A model generated the notes under the pieces. It had not been told where the DNA came from and ran no database searches. It saw only the letters and a program-made list of their open reading frames with translations. Both the position numbers and the translations under genes were made by a program. From Acidobacteriota bacterium (GTDB lineage Bacteria > Acidobacteriota > Terriglobia > UBA7540), in assembly GCA_021789565.1 (NCBI GenBank), contig JAJYJL010000098.1:1-12267 (forward strand): 12,267 nucleotides of DNA. Direction: 5' to 3'. Positions 6,572 to 12,267 of the stretch are shown here, piece after piece; the stretch's first letter is position 1; every line of letters begins with the position of its first letter.

Positions 6572-8992
6572 ATGAGCAATCTCGATTTCCCCACAGCTTT
6601 ACCCGACCGCTATTCCTGCCGCGTTCTGGAGTTTGAAGCGGTCAAAGACCTGCTGCGCGGATTTCTCTCCGGGCCCATCAGCCACAGTCTGGTGGCGGAG
6701 CTTTCTCCCGGCGACGACCCGGATGCGATCAGCGCCGCCCTGGAGCGGGTGCGCGAGGCCGTCGATTTTATCCGCACAGGTTCGCGCCCCTCGCTGGGCG
6801 GGCTGGAAGATCCCGGTTCCATTCTTGACCGGCTGCGCGTCGAAGGCGTCTCCTGCACGGCGCGCGAAATTCTCACGGTTCTTGCGGTGATGCGCAAGGG
6901 CCAGGAACTCCGCAAGAATTTTGACCGCGCAGCCTTTCCATCCCTGGCCGGACTGGCGGGCACGCTGCCGGATTTCCGTTCGCTGCTCGCGGAAATAGAC
7001 GGCAAGATCCTTCCCGACGGCTCCCTTGATTCCTCCGCCAGCGCGGAGCTGGGCCGGCTGCGCCGCTCGATTGACCGCCTGCGGCAGGAAATCCAGAAAA
7101 CACTCGAAGGCCTCATGCGGCGGCTCAGCCGCGACAAGGTATTGCAGGACGCCGTGGTAATGCTTCGCAACGAACGGCTGGTGGTCCCCATTCGCGCCGA
7201 AGAAAAGCGCCACGTGCCAGGAGTGATTCACGGCGCCAGTTCGTCGGGCGCCACCGTTTTCCTCGAGCCCATGGAGACCGTGCCGCTGAACAACGAGCTG
7301 GTGGAGCTCGAAGACCGCGAGTATGCGGAAACGCAGAGAATTCTGGGTGTGTACACGGAAAAGCTGCGGCTGCGGCTGGCCGATTTGCTGGCCACGGCAT
7401 CGATTCTGGCCGAACTGGACATGGTTTTTGCCAAGGCGGCTTTTGCGGCGGCCTACGATTGCTGCATTCCGCAGATTGCGGGCGGGCAGGGAATCGTGCT
7501 CGAAGATGTCCGCCATCCCTGGCTCGAAAAATCGCTGCGAAAATCCGGCCGGAAATCGGTCCCGCTGCAGATTGTGTTGCAGGAGCCCAAGAGCCTGATG
7601 GTGATCAGCGGGCCGAACGCCGGCGGCAAGACGGTGGCGCTGAAGACCGTGGGAATCGCCGTCCTCATGGCGCAGGCCGGGCTGCCGGTGGCCGCCAGTG
7701 ATGCGCAACTGCCCCTGTTCCATCGGGTGCTGGCGGACATCGGCGACCAGCAATCCATCCAGGCGAATTTAAGCACCTTCTCGGCGCACATCACCAGCAT
7801 TCGCCACATGGTTGAGGTTGTGGGGCCGGGCGATCTGGTCCTGCTGGACGAGCTCGGGTCAAGCACCGAGCCTGGCGAAGGCGCCGCGCTGGCCATTGCC
7901 ATTCTGGAACGCTTCAGGAAGTCGCGCGCCTTCACGTTTGTCACCACGCACCACGGACGGCTGAAAGCTTACGGCAGCGAAACCGCGGAAGCCGAAAACG
8001 CCGCCATGGAGTTCGACGAGGAAACATTGCAACCCACCTACCGGCTGCTGGTGGGTCTGCCCGGTAAATCCAGCGCCGTGGATATCGCCGCGCGACTGGG
8101 CCTGCCGCAGGACATTCTTGACAAGGCCCGCGAACTGATTGGGCGGGAGGAAGCCGAGGCGGCGGCGCTTCTCGAATCGCTGCACGAGCAGCGGGCGCTT
8201 TTTGATTCGCAGATGGCGGACCTGCGCGAGCAGGAGAAACAACTTCAGCGGCGGGCGGTGGAGCTGGAAACTAAAGCCGAACAGGACCGCCGCGCGAAGT
8301 TGAAAGAGCTCGACGCGCGCCTCGAAGAAACTTTGCGGGCGATGGAGAAGCACTGGGAGGAAGCGCTGGCGGATATTCGCGCGCGGGTTGAAAAGTCCCG
8401 GCTGCCCAAAGGCGTTGAGCGCAAGGTGGGGGCGCTGAAGCAGGAAGCGCGCGAAGAATGGAATGCGCAGGTGTTGGATGTGCTCTCCGAGCCTGCGCCG
8501 GACCGCCCGGCCGCGCCTGAAGCGCCGGTTGCCGTGGGCGACCAGGTACGTGTCCCCAATCTTTCCACGCCGGGCACGGTGACGGAAATTGTGGATGAGG
8601 ACCATCTCCAGGTGCAGGTGGGGAACATCCGCCTGCAAATCCCGAAGGAAACGGCGCGGATCATTGCCCGCAAGTCGCGGCAGCCAGAGCACGCACCGGA
8701 GGCTGGCGGGAGGCTGGGTATGCGGGTGGAAGCGTCTGCCGCTGATGTGCCGGAGGAAATCAATGTGATCGGCAACACCGCTGAGGAAGCGATGGATCGC
8801 GTGGATGAGTTTCTCGATCGCGCTTACACCGCCGGGCGCACCCGGTTGCGGGTGATTCACGGCTTTGGCAAGGGAATCCTGCGCAGGAACCTGCACGAAA
8901 TGTTCACGGCGCATCCACACGTCGAGAAGTTTTATCTTGCCGGGCGGGGCGAAGGCGGTGGCGGCGCCACCATCGTCGAGCTGAGGAATTGA
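6572..8992 (+). CDS. mutS2: MutS2-family ATPase with C-terminal Smr domain
   Basis: MutS2 proteins are MutS-like ATPases lacking the mismatch-recognition domain; family members are linked to suppression of recombination and to rescue of collided ribosomes. In this 806-residue protein a helical core/lever region (about 1-330) precedes the ATPase. Walker A is GPNAGGKT at 347-354 and Walker B is LVLLDELGSSTEPGEG with D426-E427. A charged coiled coil (about 520-640) comes next, then a KOW-like beta segment (VGDQVRVPNLSTPGTVTEI). The Smr domain at about 730-806 contains VIHGFGKGILRR. The usual LDLRG motif at the start of Smr is INVIGN here. The ATG at 6572 is the conventional start but lacks a Shine-Dalgarno; an in-frame TTG at 6557 has GAGGG at 6548-6552 just upstream, so a five-residue N-terminal extension is possible. 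Confidence 0.95.
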   Translation: MSNLDFPTALPDRYSCRVLEFEAVKDLLRGFLSGPISHSLVAELSPGDDPDAISAALERVREAVDFIRTGSRPSLGGLEDPGSILDRLRVEGVSCTAREILTVLAVMRKGQELRKNFDRAAFPSLAGLAGTLPDFRSLLAEIDGKILPDGSLDSSASAELGRLRRSIDRLRQEIQKTLEGLMRRLSRDKVLQDAVVMLRNERLVVPIRAEEKRHVPGVIHGASSSGATVFLEPMETVPLNNELVELEDREYAETQRILGVYTEKLRLRLADLLATASILAELDMVFAKAAFAAAYDCCIPQIAGGQGIVLEDVRHPWLEKSLRKSGRKSVPLQIVLQEPKSLMVISGPNAGGKTVALKTVGIAVLMAQAGLPVAASDAQLPLFHRVLADIGDQQSIQANLSTFSAHITSIRHMVEVVGPGDLVLLDELGSSTEPGEGAALAIAILERFRKSRAFTFVTTHHGRLKAYGSETAEAENAAMEFDEETLQPTYRLLVGLPGKSSAVDIAARLGLPQDILDKARELIGREEAEAAALLESLHEQRALFDSQMADLREQEKQLQRRAVELETKAEQDRRAKLKELDARLEETLRAMEKHWEEALADIRARVEKSRLPKGVERKVGALKQEAREEWNAQVLDVLSEPAPDRPAAPEAPVAVGDQVRVPNLSTPGTVTEIVDEDHLQVQVGNIRLQIPKETARIIARKSRQPEHAPEAGGRLGMRVEASAADVPEEINVIGNTAEEAMDRVDEFLDRAYTAGRTRLRVIHGFGKGILRRNLHEMFTAHPHVEKFYLAGRGEGGGGATIVELRN

Positions 8993-9079
8993 TGGTGATG
9001 GCTGAATCTTTCGGCTCGCGCGCCGCATCAAACAAGTGCTGGCAGGGGAAAGCGCGTCTGGTTGGCCGCTGCATCCCTC

Positions 9080-9085
9080 TATAAT
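9080..9085 (+). promoter_or_regulatory. Candidate -10 box for the selenoprotein gene
   Basis: A perfect TATAAT stands in an otherwise GC-rich 145-bp spacer between mutS2 and the downstream gene, followed by a T-run. Transcription would start near 9092, leaving a leader of about 45 bases. No clear TTGACA-like -35 is found 16-18 bp upstream (9056-9063 reads roughly GTCTGGTT). The assignment is by consensus only. It suggests that the redox gene has its own promoter rather than relying on mutS2 read-through. Confidence 0.45.
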
Positions 9086-9103
9086 TTTTTCATGCATCGC
9101 CTG

Positions 9104-9119
9104 CCCCGTTTTTGCGGGG
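9104..9119 (+). promoter_or_regulatory. Small hairpin in the leader of the selenoprotein gene
   Basis: CCCCG (9104-9108) can pair with CGGGG (9115-9119) around a T-rich six-base loop, just upstream of the AAGGAG Shine-Dalgarno at 9127-9132. No T-run follows, so it does not look like a terminator for mutS2. It may simply structure the leader, and a regulatory role is speculative. Confidence 0.25.
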
Positions 9120-9137
9120 AGCGGCGAAGGAGCACAG

Positions 9138-9803
9138 ATGGGATTACTCCGTGACGAAGACGCCGTAGAAATCCGCCACCGCTTGAGCGGGATGGCGGCG
9201 CCCGTCAAGATCATTCATTTTACCCATGAGCTCAATCTCGAGTACGGGCCTGAAACGCGGCAGGTGCTGGAAGAACTCGCCGCGCTTTCCGACAAGCTTT
9301 CGCTCGAAGTCTACGACTTTATCCTCGACAAAGAGAAAGTGGCCGAGTACGGCGTGGACAAGGCTCCCGCCACGGTGGTCCGCAACGGGAAAGATTACGG
9401 CATCCGCTATTACGGGATGCCCGCCGGGTACGAATTCTCAACCGTGCTGGATGCCATCCTCGATGTTTCAAAAGGCGAATCGGGCCTGGGCGCCGAGAGC
9501 AGGGAAAAGCTTGCGCGCCTCAGCCAGCCGGTCCACCTCGAGGTGTTTGTCACTCCCACCTGACCGCATTGCCCCCAGGCGGTCCGCCTGGCCCAGCAGT
9601 TTGCAATGGAAAGCGAGCACGTCACGGCCGACTGCATTGAGGCCACCGAATTTCCCGACCTGGTCACCCGGTATCGCGTCCATGCGGTTCCCAGGACGAT
9701 CATCAACCAGAAGCATGCGCTCGAAGGCTCGCTGCCGGAAAGCCATTTTCTCGATACGATTCTCAGCGCAGTGCTGTCGCCGGAAGAAGGCGCTGAAGCC
9801 TGA
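9138..9803 (+). CDS. Selenocysteine-containing PDO-like thioredoxin-fold oxidoreductase (UGA = Sec142)
   Basis: The frame starts at ATG 9138 behind an ideal AAGGAG, meets an in-frame TGA at 9561-9563 and continues to TGA 9801-9803, giving 221 residues if the first TGA is decoded. Both halves align by eye with P. furiosus protein disulfide oxidoreductase (PDO), a tandem of two thioredoxin folds. The first half contains LSLEVYDF, KAPATVV with cis-Pro77, and GIRYYGMPAGYEF. The junction reads HLEVFVTPT-U-PHCPQAVRLA, where PDO has FVTPT-C-PYC. Then come VHAVPRTII (cis-Pro185) and EGSLPESHFL. The TGA thus replaces exactly the first Cys of the C-terminal CxxC, giving a U142-P-H-C145 redox centre, and a SECIS-like hairpin follows at once. 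The N-terminal domain has HELNLEY where PDO has CxxC, so only one redox centre remains; another Cys is C166. The likely role is cytoplasmic thiol/disulfide exchange or peroxide/disulfide reduction; the partner is unknown. Conventional gene calling would end it at 9563 or split it. The alternative is a nonsense mutation or sequencing error (TGC to TGA). Confidence 0.85.
9564..9600 (+). promoter_or_regulatory. Bacterial SECIS-like stem-loop directing Sec insertion at UGA 9561-9563
   Basis: Immediately 3' of the UGA the mRNA can fold as follows. The lower stem is 9568-9572 (AUUGC) with 9596-9600 (GCAGU, one G-U pair). An internal loop follows (CC at 9573-9574 against CCCA at 9592-9595). The upper six-base-pair stem is CCAGGC (9575-9580) with GCCUGG (9586-9591), closing a five-base apical loop GGUCC (9581-9585). 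The loop GGU lies 18-20 nt after the UGA. In E. coli fdhF, from memory, the loop is GGUCU with GGU at 19-21 nt. SelB recognises the apical G-U in such hairpins. The folding was done by eye, not by an energy program. Confidence 0.75.
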
Positions 9804-9883
9804 TGTGCCGTTTGGAACGGGGTGCGCGTTTGGGTTGTACCCCGCCCCGGGTTATTCACGACGCAGAAGTATTCCGTGAAAGG

Positions 9884-10028
9884 GCACGACTTCAGTCGTG
9901 CTGTTGGAATGCCTCAAAAGCTCCTATCGGGGCTTCAGCCCCTGAACGGAACGCTCAGGGTGCCGGAATTTTCAGCGGCTAAAGCCGCTTCCTTCAAAGC
10001 GCCTTTTCGGCACGACTAAAGTCGTGCC
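9884..10028. repeat. Cluster of four REP-like palindromes arranged as an inverted array
   Basis: Four perfect short hairpins with two-base loops fill the gap between convergent genes: P1 9884-9901 (8 bp, core CACGACT-TC-AGTCGTG), P2 9929-9942 (6 bp, GGGGCT-TC-AGCCCC), P3 9974-9989 (7 bp, AGCGGCT-AA-AGCCGCT) and P4 10009-10028 (9 bp, GGCACGACT-AA-AGTCGTGCC). P4 is the reverse-orientation partner of P1. P3 in reverse reads like P2, both continuing as CTGAA. The unit is therefore an overall inverted array with its centre near 9957. TC loops on one side become AA on the other, as expected for opposite orientation. This resembles the REP/BIME elements moved by RAYT transposases, and similar palindromes are common in acidobacterial intergenic regions as far as I recall. 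No transposase is present. None has a T-run, though they may still act in 3'-end stabilisation. Confidence 0.75.
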
Positions 10029-10085
10029 CCTTCTCCCCGTTCGTGTCAATGTTCGCTGGTCCGTGAATAGCCAAGTCTACCGCCC

Positions 10086-10601
10086 TCAATACTTCAACAC
10101 CGAGTGCAGATCGTATTTCGAGATTTTGTCTTTCCCCTTCAGAAATTCAAGTTCGATCAGGAACCCCATACCGGCCACAACGCCGCCCAGTGATTCCACC
10201 AGTTGGCCCACGGCTGCTGCGGTGCCGCCGGTGGCCAGCAAGTCGTCGATCACCAGCACGCGCTGGCCTTTGCTGATGGCATCACGGTGGATTTCCAACG
10301 AATCTTTTCCATATTCCAGGCTGTATTCCACCCGCGCCGTTTCCGCAGGAAGTTTCTTCGGCTTGCGCACGGGAACAAACCCGGCGTTGAGCCGATAAGC
10401 GACCATGGGCGCAAAAATAAAGCCTCGCGCCTCAATACCCGCCACGCGGTCGATCACCTGGCCCACGTAATGCTCGGCCAGCGAATCCACCGCGCCGTGC
10501 AGCCCCACGGGGTCTTTCAACAGCGTCGTAATGTCGTAGAACAAAATTCCCGGTTTGGGAAAGTCCGGAACTTCACGGATGAGTGCCTTGAGATTATCCA
10601 C
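10086..10601 (-). CDS. apt: Adenine phosphoribosyltransferase
   Basis: Apt salvages adenine by transferring it to PRPP, giving AMP and pyrophosphate in the cytoplasm. The 171-residue length is typical. Signature elements are the N-terminal [29 protein letters not shown] at about 55-64, and the PRPP-binding loop [13 protein letters not shown] at 115-127 with the acidic pair D119-D120. The start is GTG at 10601-10599, supported by AGAGGAG seven bases upstream on the minus strand. It is the last gene of a minus-strand group, 27 bp after acyP, and converges on the selenoprotein gene with the REP-like cluster in between. Confidence 0.97.
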   Translation of the reverse strand: MDNLKALIREVPDFPKPGILFYDITTLLKDPVGLHGAVDSLAEHYVGQVIDRVAGIEARGFIFAPMVAYRLNAGFVPVRKPKKLPAETARVEYSLEYGKDSLEIHRDAISKGQRVLVIDDLLATGGTAAAVGQLVESLGGVVAGMGFLIELEFLKGKDKISKYDLHSVLKY

Positions 10602-10628
10602 GCAATGTCTCCTCTTTTGTGTGATCGG

Positions 10629-10913
10629 CTACCAGTCGCTCTCAACCACAAAGCGGCGGTAGGCGGTTTGGACTTGCACATCAAATTCCTGGACCTGATC
10701 GACGCGCGCGGTGCGCGGCCCTTCCGCCAGGCGCGTTTTAAATTCCTCCAGGGCGGCGGCGTTCCCAACCGCGTAGGCTTCCACGCTGCCGTCCGCGCAG
10801 TTTTTAACATAACCCAAAAGGCCCAGGCGGTTCGCCACGTTTTCGGTGAAAAATCGAAACCCCACGCCCTGCACGCGCCCCCTCACCACGTATTTTCTCG
10901 CTTGCTTCTTCAT
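10629..10913 (-). CDS. acyP: Acylphosphatase
   Basis: This small cytoplasmic enzyme hydrolyses carboxyl-phosphate bonds (acyl phosphates) to carboxylate and phosphate. The 94-residue protein has the family phosphate-binding loop G12-RVQGVGFR20, with the catalytic Arg R20, and the second signature [17 protein letters not shown] with the catalytic Asn N38. Its ATG overlaps the TGA of glpD as ATGA (10910-10913), which suggests translational coupling. It is followed 27 bp later by apt. Confidence 0.95.
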   Translation of the reverse strand: MKKQARKYVVRGRVQGVGFRFFTENVANRLGLLGYVKNCADGSVEAYAVGNAAALEEFKTRLAEGPRTARVDQVQEFDVQVQTAYRRFVVESDW

Positions 10914-12267
10914 GACGTTGCCTGGCCCGCGGAAGAGGTTTGGGCCGCTTCATCAAAGCTGAAATGTCCTTCCGCCTGAAACTCTCGAACGGCAGCTTCG
11001 CGCCGCGCTGCGTCCCATCCCAATCGTTCTCCAAAAATCTCCGCCACTTTGGGGAGCGCTTCGCGAAGCGCATACGCCGCGTACCAGTTCAGGCCGGAAC
11101 GGCGCAGGAGAAAGTCGTCAATTTCACGGGCCATTTCGTTCTCTATGGCAAACGCAACCTCAGCGCCCAGGCAATCCGCGCTGCCGGGAAGCGGTTCAGC
11201 CAGTTTCCGGTCAGACCGGATAGGTTCCAGCACCTGCTGCCAGCGGGTCCCGTAGGTCCGCACGATGCGTTCGGCCGCCGGCCGCGGAACATTGAAGAGG
11301 CGCACGGCCTCTGCCGCGGCTTCCTGCAGGTAGCGGTCAAAGTTGTCCGTATGGCCGCCGGGGAGCGGCGCCTTGCGGGTGGGATGTTCCTCCCACCCGG
11401 CCGGAGCCCTGCCGGGCAGGCTGGCCACCACCTGGTCCACCAGCTTTTCTGCCAGCGAGCGCGAGGTGGTCAGCTTGCCACCGCAGACGGTGACCAGGTT
11501 GGCGGCCCAGGGGTCCTGGTGGAAGCGGTACTCGCGGGTGTTTTCTGAAGGGCTGGCGCCCGGCTGGATGGCCAGCGCCCGCAAACCCGCGAAGGCGCCG
11601 ACCACGTCGCTCATCTCGAGAGGCTTGCTGAGCACCCGATTCACCGCGTTAAGCAGGTATTCCACGTCTTGCGCGTCCGGCCGCACCTCGCCCGGGTCGG
11701 CATCGTAGTCGGTGTCGGTGGTTCCCAGCAGGCCGTGGCGGTGCCAGGGCATCATCACAAAAATCCTTTTTCCGGGCAGGATGGCGGCGAACATGGCAAA
11801 GTCTCCCGCGACGGGCGGAATCACAATGTGCGTGCCCTTGGTGAGGCGGACGGTTTTTGAGCCGTCATAACCCGGCAGCATAGCCCGAAGGTGGTCCACC
11901 CAGGGGCCTGTGGCGTTCACCCAGAAACGTGATGAGATTTCAAAGCGCTCGCCGGTCCGGCGGTCTTCCATCTCGGCGGCGGCCACCAGGGGACGGCCGT
12001 TAGACTTTTGCGCGCCCAGCTTGAAACTGCGGATTTCCGCGTAGTTGGCGATGGCGGCCCCGTGGGCAGCCGCGTCCACAATGTTTTCGACGGTCAGCCG
12101 CGCGTCGTCGGTCAGGGAATCGTGATAGAGCGCGCCCGAGCTCAGGCCGTCAGGCTGCAGCAAGGGAACGCGGCGCAGCAGTCCCTCTTTGCCCAGCGTC
12201 TGGTGCCGGTCGGCGGACCCGAGGTTTCCCAGCAGATCGTAAATGCCCAGACCCAGCCGGACCTTCA
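10910..12267 (-). CDS. glpD: Aerobic glycerol-3-phosphate dehydrogenase, N-terminus outside window
   Basis: This FAD-dependent enzyme of the inner membrane oxidises glycerol 3-phosphate to dihydroxyacetone phosphate and passes electrons to quinone. The frame is open from the right edge and the visible 451 residues end at 10910. The first visible codons read [14 protein letters not shown], so the N-terminal FAD-binding Rossmann motif (roughly the first 80-100 residues) is off the window. Family landmarks are [57 protein letters not shown] and [18 protein letters not shown] helical C-terminal DAO_C-type domain ([16 protein letters not shown]) follows. An internal TTG at 12163 is not the true start because the homologous frame continues upstream. 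It overlaps acyP by four bases. Confidence 0.94.
   Translation of the reverse strand, partial: KVRLGLGIYDLLGNLGSADRHQTLGKEGLLRRVPLLQPDGLSSGALYHDSLTDDARLTVENIVDAAAHGAAIANYAEIRSFKLGAQKSNGRPLVAAAEMEDRRTGERFEISSRFWVNATGPWVDHLRAMLPGYDGSKTVRLTKGTHIVIPPVAGDFAMFAAILPGKRIFVMMPWHRHGLLGTTDTDYDADPGEVRPDAQDVEYLLNAVNRVLSKPLEMSDVVGAFAGLRALAIQPGASPSENTREYRFHQDPWAANLVTVCGGKLTTSRSLAEKLVDQVVASLPGRAPAGWEEHPTRKAPLPGGHTDNFDRYLQEAAAEAVRLFNVPRPAAERIVRTYGTRWQQVLEPIRSDRKLAEPLPGSADCLGAEVAFAIENEMAREIDDFLLRRSGLNWYAAYALREALPKVAEIFGERLGWDAARREAAVREFQAEGHFSFDEAAQTSSAGQATS

Noticed and set aside
7859..9214. 451-codon open frame on the minus strand opposite mutS2 and the start of the selenoprotein gene
   Set aside because: Same shadow pattern; low-complexity Arg/His/Pro-rich product with no motif.
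9561..9563. In-frame TGA taken as a true stop, pseudogene or sequencing error
   Set aside because: It falls exactly on the catalytic Cys position, the frame downstream is intact and family-like, and a SECIS-like hairpin follows. It cannot be fully excluded without the raw reads or the sel genes.
9801..9803. The final TGA of the same gene as a second Sec codon
   Set aside because: It lies at the natural C-terminus of the family, and no redox motif or comparable hairpin follows.
9818..9844. CGGGGT/ACCCCG inverted repeat after the selenoprotein stop as a terminator
   Set aside because: The loop is 15 bases and no T-run follows; too weak to call.
9226..9879. 217-codon plus-strand frame overlapping the selenoprotein in another phase
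   Set aside because: Ser/Arg/Pro-rich nonsense composition. The true frame has the Shine-Dalgarno and clear homology motifs.
9884..10028. The palindrome cluster as a CRISPR array
   Set aside because: The units differ in stem sequence, alternate in orientation and lack uniform repeats and spacers.

Overview
The window reads as GC-rich chromosomal DNA of a Gram-negative (diderm) bacterium. An LptD lipopolysaccharide-export porin requires an outer membrane. The protein style (zinc-ribbon/RDD protein, LptD, LOG protein, MutS2) and the short self-complementary CTTCAG/CTAAAG palindromes at 9884-10028 remind me most of Acidobacteriota. That assignment is an impression from memory, not a computed result.

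Layout. 1-789 (minus) is the 5' part of a zinc-ribbon/RDD membrane protein that starts at a GTG and runs off the left edge. A 112-bp divergent spacer separates it from a plus-strand run of five tightly spaced housekeeping genes: lptD (902-3244), hemB (3337-4311), a PBP4-type D-Ala-D-Ala carboxypeptidase dacB (4358-5953), a LOG-family nucleotide phosphoribohydrolase (5974-6546) and mutS2 (6572-8992). Gaps are 92, 46, 20 and 25 bp, so co-transcription is plausible. After a 145-bp spacer with a perfect TATAAT box comes a two-domain thioredoxin-fold protein (9138-9803). A cluster of four REP-like palindromes then fills the gap before a convergent minus-strand operon: glpD (partial, off the right edge), acyP (ATGA overlap) and apt.

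Main discovery. The thioredoxin-fold gene at 9138-9803 looks at first like two broken pieces split by an in-frame TGA at 9561-9563. Read through, it is a complete protein of the PDO (Pyrococcus furiosus protein disulfide oxidoreductase) type. The TGA sits exactly where the first Cys of the C-terminal CPxC redox motif belongs, giving T-U-P-H-C. Directly downstream, 9568-9600 folds on paper into a bacterial SECIS-like hairpin with a GGUCC apical loop. The GGU lies 18-20 nt after the UGA, against 19-21 nt for the GGU of E. coli fdhF as I recall it. The best reading is a selenoprotein: a PDO-like oxidoreductase with a selenocysteine U-x-x-C active site. Its N-terminal thioredoxin domain has lost its own CxxC.

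The other genes are conventional: outer-membrane biogenesis (LptD), tetrapyrrole synthesis (HemB), peptidoglycan remodelling (DacB), nucleotide metabolism (LOG, Apt), DNA/ribosome maintenance (MutS2) and glycerol-3-phosphate oxidation (GlpD). No tRNA, rRNA, CRISPR array, insertion sequence or phage gene was seen.
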